Shown here: positions 1-10,274 of the stretch, one piece after another
How the letters are laid out: each line of letters begins with the position of its first letter
Position numbering within the stretch: position 1 is the stretch's first letter
Source: Burkholderia gladioli
Lineage (GTDB): Bacteria; Pseudomonadota; Gammaproteobacteria; Burkholderiales; Burkholderiaceae
Assembly: GCF_000959725.1 (NCBI RefSeq)
Contig: NZ_CP009323.1
Location: forward strand, 4,030,001 to 4,094,000
Reading direction: 5' to 3'
DNA length: 64,000 bases
Program-made: the position numbers and the translations under genes
Notes under the pieces: model-generated
The model's input: the letters and a program-made list of their open reading frames with translations, nothing else
Told to the model about the DNA's origin: nothing
Databases searched by the model: none

Positions 1-182
<182 letters not shown>

Positions 183-232
183 CTACACTATAGCCGATTT
201 TGCTTCCCCTGCTCCGGGGCCGGCCGTTCGGT

Positions 233-1579
233 CTAGTCGCCGCGCCCCTTGTCCGCGTAGGGGTTCACCGAGGAGCGGAACTCTATTCGCAATGGAGTGC
301 CGGTCAGCGCGAAAGTTTCCCGGAAACGATTCTCGAGATAGCGCTTGTAGGTTTCGGTGACGGCATCGAGCGCATTGCCGTGGACCACGATCACGGGCGG
401 ATTCTGGCCGCCCTGATGCGCATAGCGCAGCTTCGGCCGGACCGGACCGCGGCGGCGCGGCTGCTGGAATTCGACCGCCTCGATCAGCGCGCGCGTGAGC
501 TTCGGCGTCGGCAGCTTCTTCATGGCGGCGGCATAGGCGTCGTCGACCGAGCGCAGCAGCGGGCCGATGCCGGTCTTCTCGGCCGCCGAGATGAAGTGGA
601 ACTTGGCGAATTCGAGGAATTTCAGCTTGCGGGTCAGGTCCGCCTTGGTGCGATCGCGCGTGTGAGCATCGAGCCCGTCCCACTTGTTCACGCCCACCAC
701 CAGCGCGCGGCCCTGCTCCACCACGAAGCCGGCGATGTGCGCGTCCTGGTCGGAGATGTCCTGCTGCGCATCCAGCAGAAGAATGACGACGTTGGCGTCG
801 GAGATCGACTGCAGCGTCTTCACCACCGAGAATTTCTCGATCGCCTCGAACACCTTGCCGCGACGGCGCAAGCCGGCCGTGTCGATCAGCGTGTAGGGCT
901 TGCCGTTGCGCTCGAAGTCGACGTAGATCGAATCACGCGTGGTGCCCGGCATGTCGAAGGCGATTACGCGATCCTCGCCGATCAGCGTGTTGACCAGCGT
1001 CGACTTGCCGACGTTCGGGCGGCCCACGATGGCAATCTTCACGCCGCGTGAGGCCTGGGTATCGTCGGCTTCCTCGGGCTGGCCGGCGTAGGCGACTTCC
1101 AGCGCCTCGTTGATCATGTCGGTCACGCCGTCGCCGTGCGCGGCCGAGATCGCGCGCGGGTCGCCCATGCCGAGCTCGTAGAAGTCGGAGGCGACCGCCG
1201 TGTACTTCATGCCCTCGGCCTTGTTGACCACCAGGAAGATCGGCCGGCCAGTCTTGCGCAGGTAGTCGGCGATCGACTTGTCCTGCGGAGCGAGCCCGTT
1301 GCGGCCGTCGACGATGAACACCACCACGTCGGCTTCCTCGACCGCCTGGCGCGTCTGGCGCGCCATTTCGTGCAGGATCCCGTCCTTCGCGACCGGCTCG
1401 AAGCCGCCCGTGTCGACCACCAGGTAAGGGCGCGCGCCAGCCCGGCCCTCGCCGTAATGGCGGTCGCGCGTGAGGCCCGGCAGGTCGGCGACGAGGGCGT
1501 CGCGCGAGCGTGTGAGCCGGTTGAACAGCGTGGATTTCCCCACATTGGGGCGCCCGACGAGGGCAATGACCGGTTTCAT
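233..1579 (-). CDS. der: Ribosome assembly GTPase Der (EngA)
   Basis: Der is an essential GTPase with two tandem G domains and a C-terminal KH-like domain; it acts in 50S subunit assembly. P-loops GRPNVGKST are seen at residues 9-17 and 186-194, and G3 motifs DTGG and DTAG follow each. The second domain has a standard NKWD guanine-specificity motif; the first reads NKAE, with Glu in place of the usual Asp. The basic C-terminal region after about residue 360 is the KH-like part. Length 448 residues is normal. It lies between bamB and hfq, 122 bases before the hfq start. The ATG at 1579 starts directly at the first G domain, so no alternative start is needed. Confidence 0.97.
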   Translation of the reverse strand: MKPVIALVGRPNVGKSTLFNRLTRSRDALVADLPGLTRDRHYGEGRAGARPYLVVDTGGFEPVAKDGILHEMARQTRQAVEEADVVVFIVDGRNGLAPQDKSIADYLRKTGRPIFLVVNKAEGMKYTAVASDFYELGMGDPRAISAAHGDGVTDMINEALEVAYAGQPEEADDTQASRGVKIAIVGRPNVGKSTLVNTLIGEDRVIAFDMPGTTRDSIYVDFERNGKPYTLIDTAGLRRRGKVFEAIEKFSVVKTLQSISDANVVILLLDAQQDISDQDAHIAGFVVEQGRALVVGVNKWDGLDAHTRDRTKADLTRKLKFLEFAKFHFISAAEKTGIGPLLRSVDDAYAAAMKKLPTPKLTRALIEAVEFQQPRRRGPVRPKLRYAHQGGQNPPVIVVHGNALDAVTETYKRYLENRFRETFALTGTPLRIEFRSSVNPYADKGRGD

Positions 1580-1792
1580 TTGATGTCGTCTACGGTATTA
1601 CGCAGGAGCGGGAGACCTGCCGCGCGCGAGATGCGCTGCGACGGGCGGCTGCGTTGAATGAAAATTAGCACGAATTCCGCGCCGCGACGGGCGCTCGCGT
1701 GCGACTCGCGCAACGCGTGAACACGGCGGCATGCCGCCCGGGCAGCGCGCCGGCCCCATCCGCTCGGGGGCATCGGCGGCAATCGCCACGCC

Positions 1793-1834
1793 AAAAAACA
1801 TGCGCGGCCCGCGCCATCGGGCGCCGGGCCGCGC
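1793..1834 (-). terminator. Intrinsic terminator after bamB
   Basis: A perfect 10-bp stem (GCGCGGCCCG at 1802-1811 with its complement at 1825-1834) is followed on the minus strand by six T residues (A-run at 1793-1798). It sits 18 bases past the bamB stop. Transcription of the ispG-to-bamB operon may end here, leaving der and hfq with their own promoter or with read-through. Confidence 0.75.
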
Positions 1835-1851
1835 AATTCCAAACCGATCGC

Positions 1852-2997
1852 TCAGCGCGGACGGAAGCCGTACAGCTCGCCGCCCTGCGTCTGCACCACC
1901 AGCGTGTCGCCGGCCAGCACCGGCGCCGCCGTGATCGGGCTGCCGTCCGTCTTCATGCGCGCGACGAAGGAACCGTCGTCACGCGACAGGAAGTGGACGA
2001 AACCCTTGTAGTCGCCGAGCACCAGCGCATGGCCGAGCAGGTAAGGCACGCCGACATCGCGGCTCTTGAGCTTGTCGTTGCGCCAGAGCTGGTTGCCGGT
2101 CGACACGTCGTAGGCCGTGACCACCGACCAGTCGTCGCCGCCAGCCAGCACGGTATCGTCCTGCGCCACGCCGCTGCGGCTCGAGAAAGCCTTCTCCCAG
2201 AGCGGCCGGCCCGAGTTCGCATCGAAGCAGCCGATCTGCCCCTGGAAGGTGACGGCGCAGGTAAGTGCGCCGACCAAGGTGGGCGGGCCGCTGACGTCGT
2301 TGATCCGCTCGACCTCGGTCACGCCCTTCGGGAACGAAACCGGCGTCTGCCAGAAGGCGTCGCCCGACTGCAGGTTGATGGCCACCAACCCGCCGCCGGG
2401 GAAACCGGCCAGCACGGCCTGGTCGCCCGCGAAGGTCATGCCGGCCGACACGCGCAGGTTCAGCGGCACCGCGCGGCTGCGGTAGACCCACTTCTGCTCG
2501 CCGGTCTGCGCGGCGAAGGCGATCACCTGGCCGTCGATGGTGCGCACGATCACCAGGCCATTGCCGACCAGCGGCGGCGAGAAGATCTCGCCCTGCACGT
2601 TGGTCTGCCAGAGCTGCTTGCCGTCCGCGCCGAGCACGAACACGCCGCCCTTGAGCGCGCCGACCGCGGTCAGCGTGCCGTCGCTGCCGACGCCGGCCGA
2701 CAGGTCCGAGCGCAGCTTGGTGCGCCACACGGTCTGGCCGGTCTTGGCATCGATCTTCTCGACCGTGCCGTTGGCGGCTGCGGCGTACACCGCGTCGCCG
2801 ACCGCGATCGGCGAGAACGAATAGCGCCCGCCCTTGCCGACGCTCGTCTTCCACGCCTGCTGGACATTGAGCACGGGCTTGATCTCGGTGAGCGGCGTCG
2901 GCACGCGGCGCGCGTCCTTGGTGGCCGAGCAAGCCGACAGCGCGAGAATGGCAGCGGCACAGGCGATCGGAAGAGCGTTACGTTTCAGCAAATTCAT
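1852..2997 (-). CDS. bamB: Outer membrane assembly lipoprotein BamB
   Basis: BamB is a beta-propeller lipoprotein of the BAM complex that inserts outer-membrane proteins. The first 22 residues form a lipoprotein signal peptide with lipobox LSAC and lipidation Cys23. The mature part carries repeated PQQ-like propeller blades, for example the repeated pattern AxxGxxxWxT. Its length of 381 residues is usual. It follows yfgM on the same strand by 43 bases, the order known from E. coli and beta-proteobacteria (hisS-yfgM-bamB-der). A terminator lies just downstream. Confidence 0.95.
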   Translation of the reverse strand: MNLLKRNALPIACAAAILALSACSATKDARRVPTPLTEIKPVLNVQQAWKTSVGKGGRYSFSPIAVGDAVYAAAANGTVEKIDAKTGQTVWRTKLRSDLSAGVGSDGTLTAVGALKGGVFVLGADGKQLWQTNVQGEIFSPPLVGNGLVIVRTIDGQVIAFAAQTGEQKWVYRSRAVPLNLRVSAGMTFAGDQAVLAGFPGGGLVAINLQSGDAFWQTPVSFPKGVTEVERINDVSGPPTLVGALTCAVTFQGQIGCFDANSGRPLWEKAFSSRSGVAQDDTVLAGGDDWSVVTAYDVSTGNQLWRNDKLKSRDVGVPYLLGHALVLGDYKGFVHFLSRDDGSFVARMKTDGSPITAAPVLAGDTLVVQTQGGELYGFRPR

Positions 2998-3040
2998 CGG
3001 TGAGCGAAGCTATCTAGGGTTGTGGAACGAGCGTGGACGC

Positions 3041-3670
3041 TCAGCTACCGAGCGCGTCGAGCTTGAACTGCACGAGCTGGCGCGCACGCTGGTCTTCCTT
3101 CGGCAGCGAGTCGAGCGCGAGCTGGTAGGCCGAGCGCGCGTCGTCGCGCTTGCCCTGCGCCGCCAGCAGGTCGCCGCGCCGGTCCGCGACGAGACCCTTG
3201 AAGCCTTCGTCGGACGTGCCGTTGAGCAGTGCCAGGCCGGCGTCATAGGACTTCTCGTCGAGCAGCAGCGAGGCCAGGCGCAGCTTCGCGATTTGCTTGT
3301 ACTCGTCGTCCTTCGCGTGATCGATCGCCCATTGCAACTGGGTCTTGGCACCAGCCGAATCGCCCGCCATGTACAGGCCCTTGGCCGCCGCCAGCGCCGT
3401 CATCTGCGCATAGGCGGTGCCGCCGTACTTGTCTTCCATGTCGGCGGCCGCGCGCGCGATCTTCGCCTTGTCGCCGGAGGTGACGGCCTGCTGCACCGCC
3501 TCGTATAGCCCGGAAGCTTCGGAGGCCTGATGGCGCTGCCAGAAATTCCAGCCGTTCCAGGCCGCGACGACGACGAGCACGGCAGTCAGGATCCAGGTCG
3601 TCAGGTTGCCCCAGCGGGCCCACCACGCTTTTACGCTTTCAATCGATTCTTGTTCGTCGTGATAACTCAT
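3041..3670 (-). CDS. yfgM: YfgM family membrane-anchored TPR protein
   Basis: YfgM is an ancillary subunit of the SecYEG translocon that hands proteins to periplasmic chaperones. The 209-residue protein has a short cytoplasmic N-terminus, one transmembrane helix at about residues 24-44 and a periplasmic helical-repeat domain of TPR type. The acidic start MSYHDEQE and the ...ESVKAWW... segment before the helix are typical. It sits between hisS and bamB, 50 bases from hisS, the conserved arrangement. Confidence 0.9.
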   Translation of the reverse strand: MSYHDEQESIESVKAWWARWGNLTTWILTAVLVVVAAWNGWNFWQRHQASEASGLYEAVQQAVTSGDKAKIARAAADMEDKYGGTAYAQMTALAAAKGLYMAGDSAGAKTQLQWAIDHAKDDEYKQIAKLRLASLLLDEKSYDAGLALLNGTSDEGFKGLVADRRGDLLAAQGKRDDARSAYQLALDSLPKEDQRARQLVQFKLDALGS

Positions 3671-3720
3671 CGCCTAGCGATTCCTTCTGTCCAGCTTGTT
3701 GTCGAGCGGATGCGCCGCGA

Positions 3721-5055
3721 TCAGTCGTCGCCGTCTTCGGCGGATGCAACCATCGCATTGATTAGAAATTCGGTCAAGTTCTCGACCGTTACCGTCTGCT
3801 GCGCGCTCTTTTCGCCTTCCGCGCCGCGCAAGGCCTTCACGCCGGCCGTGCCGTTGGCGACCTCGTCCTCGCCGAGGATCACCGCGTAGGCGGCGCCGCT
3901 CGCGTCGGCGCGCTTCATCTGCGACTTGAAGCTGGCGCTCGCGCCGTCGGCGCTGCAGTGGAAAATCACGTCGAGGCCGGTGTCGCGCAGGCGCTCGCCG
4001 ATGATGAAGGCCTGTTCGCGCGCCGCCTCGCCCTGGTGGACGAGATAGACGTCGACGCCGTCCTGCTCCGGCACGAGCTGCTCTTCCTTGAGCAGTTCGA
4101 GGATCCGCTCGACGCCCATCGCCCAGCCGCAGGCCGCCGTCGGCTTGCCGCCGAGTTGCTCGATCAGCGGGTCGTAGCGGCCGCCAGCGGCCACCGTGCC
4201 CTGCGCGCCGAGCTTGTCGGTCACCCATTCGAACACGGTCAGGTTGTAGTAATCGAGGCCGCGCACCAGGCGCGGATTGATCGTGAACGGCACGTTGTTG
4301 GCCTTCAGCAGGCGCTGCAGGCCGTCGAAGTGCGCGCGCGAGCTCTCGCCGAGGAAGTCGATCAGCTTCGGCGCGTTCTGCGCGATCGCCTGCAGGGCCG
4401 GATTCTTGGTGTCAAGCACGCGCAGCGGGTTCGTGTAGAGACGGCGCTTGGCATCCTCGTCGAGCACCTCGACGTGCTGCTCAAGGTACTTGATCAGCTC
4501 GACGCGGTGCGCGGCGCGCTCCTCGGCCAGGCCGAGCGAGTTGATCTCGAGCTTGATGCCGGTCAGGCCCAGGTCATCCCACAGGCGCTGGCACATCATG
4601 ATGATTTCCGCGTCCGCATCCGGGCCGGCAAAACCGATCGCTTCCACGCCGACCTGGTGGAACTGGCGATAGCGGCCGCGCTGCGGGCGCTCGTGGCGGA
4701 ACATCGGGCCGACGTACCAGAGGCGCTTCGGGCCGTCATACAGCAGGTTGTGCTCGATCGCGGCACGCACCACGGCGGCGGTGTTCTCCGGACGCAGGGT
4801 CAGGTTCTCGCCGTTCAGCGCGTCGGTGAAGCTGTACATCTCCTTCTCGACGATGTCGGTCACTTCGCCGATGCCGCGCGTAAACAGTTGCGTATGCTCG
4901 ACGATCGGGGTGCGGATGTTCTGGTAGCCGTAGGCGCGCAGCAGCGACTTCACGGTCGACTCGAAGAATTCCCACAGTCCGGCATCCTGCGGGAGGATGT
5001 CGTTCATGCCCTTCACGCCCGTCAGTTTTTCGAGCTTTCGCTTGGTTTCGGTCAT
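3721..5055 (-). CDS. hisS: Histidine-tRNA ligase
   Basis: Class II aminoacyl-tRNA synthetase that charges tRNA-His. The N-terminus carries the [12 protein letters not shown] segment of HisRS. A class II motif 2 region is seen around [16 protein letters not shown], and the histidine-specific [12 protein letters not shown] motif follows in the middle. The C-terminal anticodon-binding domain holds the VYLVHQG region. At 444 residues it is slightly longer than E. coli HisS. It is 18 bases downstream of ispG on the same strand, so the two are probably co-transcribed. Confidence 0.96.
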   Translation of the reverse strand: MTETKRKLEKLTGVKGMNDILPQDAGLWEFFESTVKSLLRAYGYQNIRTPIVEHTQLFTRGIGEVTDIVEKEMYSFTDALNGENLTLRPENTAAVVRAAIEHNLLYDGPKRLWYVGPMFRHERPQRGRYRQFHQVGVEAIGFAGPDADAEIIMMCQRLWDDLGLTGIKLEINSLGLAEERAAHRVELIKYLEQHVEVLDEDAKRRLYTNPLRVLDTKNPALQAIAQNAPKLIDFLGESSRAHFDGLQRLLKANNVPFTINPRLVRGLDYYNLTVFEWVTDKLGAQGTVAAGGRYDPLIEQLGGKPTAACGWAMGVERILELLKEEQLVPEQDGVDVYLVHQGEAAREQAFIIGERLRDTGLDVIFHCSADGASASFKSQMKRADASGAAYAVILGEDEVANGTAGVKALRGAEGEKSAQQTVTVENLTEFLINAMVASAEDGDD

Positions 5056-5073
5056 CTGATTTCGGTTGACGAT

Positions 5074-6378
5074 TTATTGCTCGGCCGTTGCCTGGCCGTA
5101 GTTGCGCGCGACGTAATCGCTCACGATTTGCTGGAATTCCTCGGCGATGCGCTCGCCGCGCAGCGTCTTGACCTTCTCGCCGTCGATGAACACGGGCGCG
5201 GCCGGATTCTCGCCCGAGCCCGGCAGGCTGATGCCGATGTTGGCGTGCTTCGACTCGCCCGGCCCGTTGACGATGCAACCCATCACCGCGACGTTCATCT
5301 TCTCGACGCCCGGGTAGGTCTTGCGCCAGGACGGCATCTGCTCGCGCAGGTAGGTCTGGATCTGCATCGCCAGTTCCTGGAACAGCGTGCTGGTGGTGCG
5401 GCCGCAGCCCGGGCAGGCGATCACCATCGGCGCGAACGAACGCAGGCCCATGGTCTGCAGGATTTCCTGGCCGACCACCACCTCGCCGGTACGCGGCGCG
5501 CCCGGCTCCGGCGTCAGCGAGATGCGGATCGTGTCGCCGATGCCTTCCTGCAGCAGCACGCCGAGCGCCGCCGTCGAGGCGACGATGCCCTTCGAGCCCA
5601 TGCCGGCCTCGGTCAGGCCCAGGTGCAGCGCGAAGCCGCAGCGCTTGGCCAGTTCGCGATAGACGGCGATCAGGTCCTGCACGCCGCTGACCTTGCATGA
5701 CAGGATGATCTTGTCGCGACCGAGGCCCAGTTCGACGGCGCGCTCGGCCGAGCCGATCGCCGACTGGATCAGTGCCTCGTACATCACGCTCTGCGCGTCC
5801 CAGGGAGCGCTGCGCGCGGCGTTCTCGTCCATCATGCGCGCGAGCAGGTCCTGGTCCAGGCTGCCCCAGTTCACGCCGATGCGCACCGGCTTGTCGTACT
5901 TGGCGGCAGCCTCGATCATCTGCGCGAACTGCGTGTCGCGCTTGGCGCCCTGGCCGACGTTGCCCGGGTTGATGCGGTACTTCGAGAGCGATTCGGCGCA
6001 GGCCGGGTAGTCGCGCAGCAGCAGGTGGCCGTTGTAATGGAAGTCGCCCACCAGCGGCACCGCGACGCCCATCCGGTCGAGTTGCTCACGGACCGCCGGC
6101 ACGGCGGCCGCGGCCTCGGGCGTGTTCACGGTGATCCGGACCAGCTCCGACCCCGCGTTGGCCAGTTCCTTGATCTGGATCGCGGTGCCGATCGCGTCGG
6201 CGGTATCGGTATTGGTCATCGACTGCACGCGCACGGGCGCGTCGCCGCCGATCGTCACCAGGTTCCCGCCCCAACGGACATCCACCGCGTGCGAGCGGCG
6301 GCGCGGCAAGGAGCCGCCGAACACCGGTTCGGTGGAACAAATCTGGCTGCTGCGTGGGGATTGAGCTTCGGATTGCAT
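5074..6378 (-). CDS. ispG: 4-hydroxy-3-methylbut-2-enyl-diphosphate synthase (flavodoxin)
   Basis: IspG catalyses the penultimate step of the MEP isoprenoid pathway, reducing MEcPP to HMBPP with a [4Fe-4S] cluster. The N-terminal TIM barrel contains [11 protein letters not shown] and FHYNGHLLL. The C-terminal cluster domain holds CPGCGRTT and [10 protein letters not shown], which carry the cluster Cys residues. I chose the ATG at 6378 (MQSEAQSP, 434 residues), which has GGAT upstream and matches my memory of Burkholderia IspG; an ATG 12 bases further upstream (6390) is also possible. It lies between rodZ and hisS. Confidence 0.95.
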   Translation of the reverse strand: MQSEAQSPRSSQICSTEPVFGGSLPRRRSHAVDVRWGGNLVTIGGDAPVRVQSMTNTDTADAIGTAIQIKELANAGSELVRITVNTPEAAAAVPAVREQLDRMGVAVPLVGDFHYNGHLLLRDYPACAESLSKYRINPGNVGQGAKRDTQFAQMIEAAAKYDKPVRIGVNWGSLDQDLLARMMDENAARSAPWDAQSVMYEALIQSAIGSAERAVELGLGRDKIILSCKVSGVQDLIAVYRELAKRCGFALHLGLTEAGMGSKGIVASTAALGVLLQEGIGDTIRISLTPEPGAPRTGEVVVGQEILQTMGLRSFAPMVIACPGCGRTTSTLFQELAMQIQTYLREQMPSWRKTYPGVEKMNVAVMGCIVNGPGESKHANIGISLPGSGENPAAPVFIDGEKVKTLRGERIAEEFQQIVSDYVARNYGQATAEQ

Positions 6379-6466
6379 CGTTGGATCCATTTACGCCGGA
6401 AGCGCCGCCCGCGGACGGCGCGCGAATTGAAAAAGCGTCGTGCCCGGTCAGCCACGACGCTAGCTG

Positions 6467-7495
6467 TCAGGGCAGCGCGAAGCGCGCGACGTTGCCCTTA
6501 CCCGCCGAATATTTTGCCGGATCGACGATTTTTCCGTCGAACGTGACCGACTCGAGGCCGGCCCGGTTGCCGATCGTCACGCGCAGCGGCGTATCGCCCG
6601 CCACCTGGCGCGTCTCGCCGGCCTTCACGAGGGCCGACACGAGTTCCTTGCCGCTCTTGTCACGCACGCTGACCCAGCAATCCTGCTTGACCGTGATGCC
6701 GAGCACCGACTGGCCGGCCGCCGCGACAACGCTCGCGCCATCGGCCGACGATGCCGCGGCCGGCGCCACGGCCGACGACCCGGGCTGGGCCGGCGCCGCG
6801 GCCGAAGCGCCAGCGTCGTCCGTGGCCGGCGCACTGCCGCCGGCACTCGCCACGGCATCCGAGGCGACACCGCCCGTCACCGTCGAGCCGCCCACCGCGA
6901 TCGCGGTGGTATCGGAGGTGGCTGCCGCCTGGGCCGCCACCGAGGAAGCCTGCCCGGCTTCCGAGGCGGCCGGCGATGCCGCACCGGTATTGGACTTGAA
7001 GCGCGCGAGCCAGTTCGCGGAATCGCCGCTCGAATGCCACATCGCCGCCGCGATCAGCACCACGATCACCGCCAGCACGCCCCACAGCCAGGTGCGACCG
7101 CGCGTGGGCGCGCCGAGCGGAATCGAGACGCGGCCGCGCGGCAGGCCGGTACCGGCCGAGGCCGGCATCGACAGATCGACCTCCGGCACGCCCTTCTCAC
7201 GACGCAGCGCCTGCGCGAACGGTTCCGGATCGACGCCGAGCATCTTCGCGTAGCTGCGCACCACGCCAGCCGCGAAGGTCGCGCCCGGCATCTGGCTGAT
7301 ATCGCCGGCCTCCAGCGCGCGCAGCTTCGGCGCCGCCACCTTCAGGCGAGAGGATACGTCCGCTACCGACCAACCCTTTGCCTCGCGCAGCTGCGCGAGG
7401 CGCGCCCCGACCGCCGCCAACGACTCCAACCCCGCCGACGCCGGCTTGTGCTCGGCGTTCGTCTCTGTGCCTCTTGGCGGTTGCGGCTCGCTCAT
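6467..7495 (-). CDS. rodZ: RodZ-like helix-turn-helix membrane protein
   Basis: RodZ links MreB to the elongasome and supports rod shape. The 342-residue protein has the RodZ layout: a cytoplasmic HTH_25-type domain at about residues 23-92, one transmembrane helix at about 135-153, a long Ala/Ser/Gly-rich linker (about 165-255), and a C-terminal beta-rich DUF4115 domain from about residue 262. The linker is low-complexity and likely extended in the periplasm. It lies between rlmN and ispG, its usual place. The start codon at 7495 gives a hydrophilic N-tail, as in relatives. Confidence 0.88.
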   Translation of the reverse strand: MSEPQPPRGTETNAEHKPASAGLESLAAVGARLAQLREAKGWSVADVSSRLKVAAPKLRALEAGDISQMPGATFAAGVVRSYAKMLGVDPEPFAQALRREKGVPEVDLSMPASAGTGLPRGRVSIPLGAPTRGRTWLWGVLAVIVVLIAAAMWHSSGDSANWLARFKSNTGAASPAASEAGQASSVAAQAAATSDTTAIAVGGSTVTGGVASDAVASAGGSAPATDDAGASAAAPAQPGSSAVAPAAASSADGASVVAAAGQSVLGITVKQDCWVSVRDKSGKELVSALVKAGETRQVAGDTPLRVTIGNRAGLESVTFDGKIVDPAKYSAGKGNVARFALP

Positions 7496-7577
7496 CCTAA
7501 TCCTCGCGTCGATTCTTCTTCACTTACGCGACCGCGCCGGCGCATCGCCCGGCGCCGAAGCGCAACCGTTAAACAGA

Positions 7578-7594
7578 GGCGGGCCAAGCCCGCC
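7578..7594 (-). other. Small hairpin between rlmN and rodZ
   Basis: Arms GGCGGGC (7578-7584) and GCCCGCC (7588-7594) close on a 3-base loop. No convincing T-run follows on the minus strand, so this may slow rather than end transcription between rlmN and rodZ. Confidence 0.35.
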
Positions 7595-7627
7595 CCGGAT
7601 CGCTTTCGCGTCGCCCGGACTTCCCCG

Positions 7628-8764
7628 TCAGACAGCCCGGACTTCGATGATCTTTCCCGCTCCCGTCCGTTCCGCCAGGCGCGTGCGGTCCTTCACGGCG
7701 CCGGCAAGCTGACCGCAGGCGGCGTCGATGTCATCGCCGCGCGTCTTGCGCACGGTCGTGACCACGCCGGCATCGATCAGGATCTGCGAGAACTGCTTGA
7801 TCCGCTCGTTCTTCGAGCGAAGCAGCCCCGATTCCGGGAACGGATTGAACGGGATCAGATTGAATTTGCACGGCACGTCGCGGGTCACCGCGAGCAACTC
7901 GCGCGCATGCGCGTCGGTGTCGTTGACGCCGTCGAGCATGCAGTATTCGAATGTGATGAAATCCCGCGGCGCGACGGTCAGATAGCGCTGACATGCGGCC
8001 ATCAGCTCCCGCAGCGGGTACTTCTTGTTGAGCGGCACCAGTTCGTCGCGCAGCGCATCGTTCGGCGCATGCAGCGACACCGCCAGCGCCACCGGCAGTT
8101 CGGCGCCGAGGCGGTCCATCATCGGCACCACGCCGGAGGTGGAGAGCGTCACGCGGCGCCGCGACAGCCCGTAGGCGTTGTCGTCGAGCATCAGCCGCAT
8201 GGCTGGCACCACCGCACTGTAATTGAGCAGTGGCTCGCCCATGCCCATCATCACCACATTGGTGACGACGCGATCGGCTTTGCCGTTCGGCCCGGGGGCA
8301 CGCCCGAGCGATTCGCGCAGCGCGAATTCCGCCATGCGCAATTGTCCGACGATTTCAGCCGTCGAGAGATTGCGCGAAAAACCCTGCTTGCCTGTCGAAC
8401 AGAACCGACAGTTCACGGCACACCCGGCCTGCGAGGACACGCACAGCGTGCCGCGCGTTTCTTCAGGGATGAACACGGTCTCGACCGCGTTGCCGTTGCC
8501 CACGTCGATCAGCCACTTGCGCGTGCCGTCCGACGAGACGTGATCGCTGGCGATCTCGGGCATGCCGATCATCGCGCGGCCCTTGAGCTTTTCGCGCAAG
8601 GACTTTGCGAGATCGGTCATGCCGTCGAAATCGGCGGCGTTGTACTGATGAATCCAGCGCTGCAACTGCTTGGCGCGAAACGGCTTCTCGCCGAGGCTGC
8701 CGCAATACGCGACGAGGCCTTCGGCGTCGAAGTCGAGAAGATTGACGGAAGTTTCGCTCGTCAT
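7628..8764 (-). CDS. rlmN: Dual-specificity 23S rRNA A2503 / tRNA A37 methyltransferase RlmN
   Basis: Radical-SAM enzyme that methylates C2 of adenosine 2503 in 23S rRNA and A37 of some tRNAs. The cluster motif CxxxCxxC is at Cys115, Cys119 and Cys122. The two mechanistic cysteines are visible: Cys108 (TLCVS) and the methyl-carrying Cys350 in the ...DIDAACGQL segment. The GMGEPLLNY motif of the SAM-binding barrel is present. Length 378 residues is normal. It sits 41 bases downstream of ndk on the same strand, and the 132-base gap to rodZ contains only a small GC hairpin. Confidence 0.96.
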   Translation of the reverse strand: MTSETSVNLLDFDAEGLVAYCGSLGEKPFRAKQLQRWIHQYNAADFDGMTDLAKSLREKLKGRAMIGMPEIASDHVSSDGTRKWLIDVGNGNAVETVFIPEETRGTLCVSSQAGCAVNCRFCSTGKQGFSRNLSTAEIVGQLRMAEFALRESLGRAPGPNGKADRVVTNVVMMGMGEPLLNYSAVVPAMRLMLDDNAYGLSRRRVTLSTSGVVPMMDRLGAELPVALAVSLHAPNDALRDELVPLNKKYPLRELMAACQRYLTVAPRDFITFEYCMLDGVNDTDAHARELLAVTRDVPCKFNLIPFNPFPESGLLRSKNERIKQFSQILIDAGVVTTVRKTRGDDIDAACGQLAGAVKDRTRLAERTGAGKIIEVRAV

Positions 8765-8805
8765 GGTGCCCTGCCTTGCCGCGTGCGCCGGATTCCGTTA
8801 CCCGC

Positions 8806-9231
8806 TTAGCGCGAGTAGACGTTCAGGCCGGCGAAGAAGAACGAGATTTCGACGGCTGCCGTTTCCGGCGCGTCCGAGCCGTGCACGGCGTTGGCATCGA
8901 TGCTGTCAGCGAAATCGGCACGAATGGTACCGGCTTCGGCCTTCTTCGGATCCGTCGCGCCCATCAGGTCGCGGTTCTTCAGGATAGCGTTCTCGCCTTC
9001 CAGAACCTGGATCATCACCGGGCCCGAGATCATGAAGTCGACCAGGTCCTTGAAGAACGGACGTGCTGCGTGGACAGCGTAGAACTGCTCTGCCTCACCG
9101 CGCGACAGGTGCGCCATACGAGCCGCGACGACCTTCAGGCCAGCGCCTTCGAAACGGCTGTAGATCTGACCGATCACGTTCTTTGCCACTGCATCCGGCT
9201 TGATGATCGACAGGGTGCGCTCGATTGCCAT
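8806..9231 (-). CDS. ndk: Nucleoside diphosphate kinase
   Basis: Ndk transfers the gamma-phosphate of ATP to NDPs through a phosphohistidine. The active-site His is His117 in the NAVHGSD motif, and the N-terminal [10 protein letters not shown] strand is diagnostic. Length 141 residues is exactly that of bacterial Ndk. It is the first gene of the leftward run ndk-rlmN-rodZ-ispG, with a promoter-like extended -10 just upstream (9278-9283). Confidence 0.98.
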   Translation of the reverse strand: MAIERTLSIIKPDAVAKNVIGQIYSRFEGAGLKVVAARMAHLSRGEAEQFYAVHAARPFFKDLVDFMISGPVMIQVLEGENAILKNRDLMGATDPKKAEAGTIRADFADSIDANAVHGSDAPETAAVEISFFFAGLNVYSR

Positions 9232-9277
9232 AAAAACTCCAAGAAATTAAGAAGTTACGTTTTCAAATGAATCCGCT

Positions 9278-9297
9278 ATTGTAACACGTTCCCGTGT
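9278..9297 (-). promoter_or_regulatory. Candidate ndk promoter (extended -10) with inverted repeat
   Basis: On the minus strand TGTTACAAT forms an extended -10 (TACAAT at 9278-9283, with TG one base upstream). The -35 region is weak. A 14-bp inverted repeat, ACACG-TTCC-CGTGT (9284-9297), lies in the spacer and could be an operator. The start would lie about 40 bases before the ndk ATG. Confidence 0.5.
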
Positions 9298-9313
9298 ATC
9301 ATAGCGATTGAAC

Positions 9314-9331
9314 CCTTACACAATCGTAAGG
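9314..9331. promoter_or_regulatory. Inverted repeat CCTTAC-N6-GTAAGG upstream of the Bax-inhibitor gene
   Basis: Perfect 6-bp arms (9314-9319 and 9326-9331) are separated by ACAATC, in the divergent ndk/Bax-inhibitor intergenic region. The spacing fits a dimeric regulator site. No regulator can be named. Confidence 0.35.
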
Positions 9332-9502
9332 TCGAAAACCGGGTATGCTGACACTTGCGCGTCGCCCGTGTTTTCTTGCTCGGCGGCCCTTGAAACCTTG
9401 GGCCGGCAAACCGATCTTATGCAGTGCGGCGCCCGGATTGCTGCAGCGCATCGCGATGCGTCCGGTTCCCGATCGCTGTCACGTTCCATGCTAGGAGAAA
9501 CC

Positions 9503-10201
9503 ATGAACGACTATCCGTACAACTTCGGTCGCGGCGGTACGCTGGCCTCGGCCGAAACCCGCAACCGCGTGCTGCGGAATACTTACTGGCTGCTCGCGCT
9601 CTCGATGATCCCGACCGTGCTCGGCGCCTGGGTCGGGGTCGCGACCGGTTTCTCGCTGTTCGCGGCCACCAGCCCGATGATGAGCCTGCTGGCCTTCTTC
9701 GCGATCGCCTTCGGCTTCATGTTCGCGATCGAGCGCACCAAGAACAGCAGCGCCGGCGTGTTCGTGCTGCTCGGCTTCACGTTCTTCATGGGCCTGATGC
9801 TGTCGCGACTGCTCAGCTTCATCCTCGGCTTCTCGAACGGCCCGTCGCTGATCATGCTCGCCTTCGGTGGCACCGGCGTGATCTTCGCCGCGATGGCCAC
9901 CGTCGCCACGGTCAGCAAGCGCGATTTCTCGGGCCTGGGCAAATGGCTGTTCGTCGGGGTGATCGTGCTGATCCTGGCTTCGGTCGCCAACATGTTCCTG
10001 CACCTGCCGGCGCTGATGCTGACGGTGTCGGTGCTGGCGATCGTGATCTTCTCGGCCTACATGCTGTTCGACGTGCAGCGCGTGGTGAACGGCGGCGAGA
10101 CGAACTACATCACGGCCACGCTGGCGATCTACCTCGACCTGTACAACGTCTTCACCAACCTGCTCGCCCTGCTCGGCATCTTCGGCGGCAACCGCAACTG
10201 A
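9503..10201 (+). CDS. Bax inhibitor-1 family membrane protein (YccA/YbhL type)
   Basis: A 232-residue integral membrane protein with about seven hydrophobic helices, as in the BI-1/YccA family. The conserved C-terminal segment SAYMLFDVQRVVNGG, followed by a helix with YLDLYNVFTNLL, is the family signature; the acidic residues there form the pH-sensing/ion-leak site in characterised members. E. coli YccA modulates FtsH; whether this one does is unknown. The ATG at 9503 is preceded by AGGAGAAA at good spacing, so the longer upstream reading frame is rejected. It stands alone, ended by a terminator. Confidence 0.9.
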   Translation: MNDYPYNFGRGGTLASAETRNRVLRNTYWLLALSMIPTVLGAWVGVATGFSLFAATSPMMSLLAFFAIAFGFMFAIERTKNSSAGVFVLLGFTFFMGLMLSRLLSFILGFSNGPSLIMLAFGGTGVIFAAMATVATVSKRDFSGLGKWLFVGVIVLILASVANMFLHLPALMLTVSVLAIVIFSAYMLFDVQRVVNGGETNYITATLAIYLDLYNVFTNLLALLGIFGGNRN

Positions 10202-10228
10202 GCGGAATCACCGCGATGCGGATCAAGA

Positions 10229-10254
10229 AAAACCGGCCTTCGGGCCGGTTTTTT
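10229..10254. terminator. Bidirectional terminator between Bax-inhibitor gene and rlmD
   Basis: Ten-bp stem AAAACCGGCC / GGCCGGTTTT closed by a TTCG tetraloop (10239-10242), with A and T runs on both sides. It serves the plus-strand gene ending at 10201 and the minus-strand rlmD ending at 10275. Confidence 0.85.
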
Positions 10255-10274
10255 CATGCCCGTTCGAGATCGGC

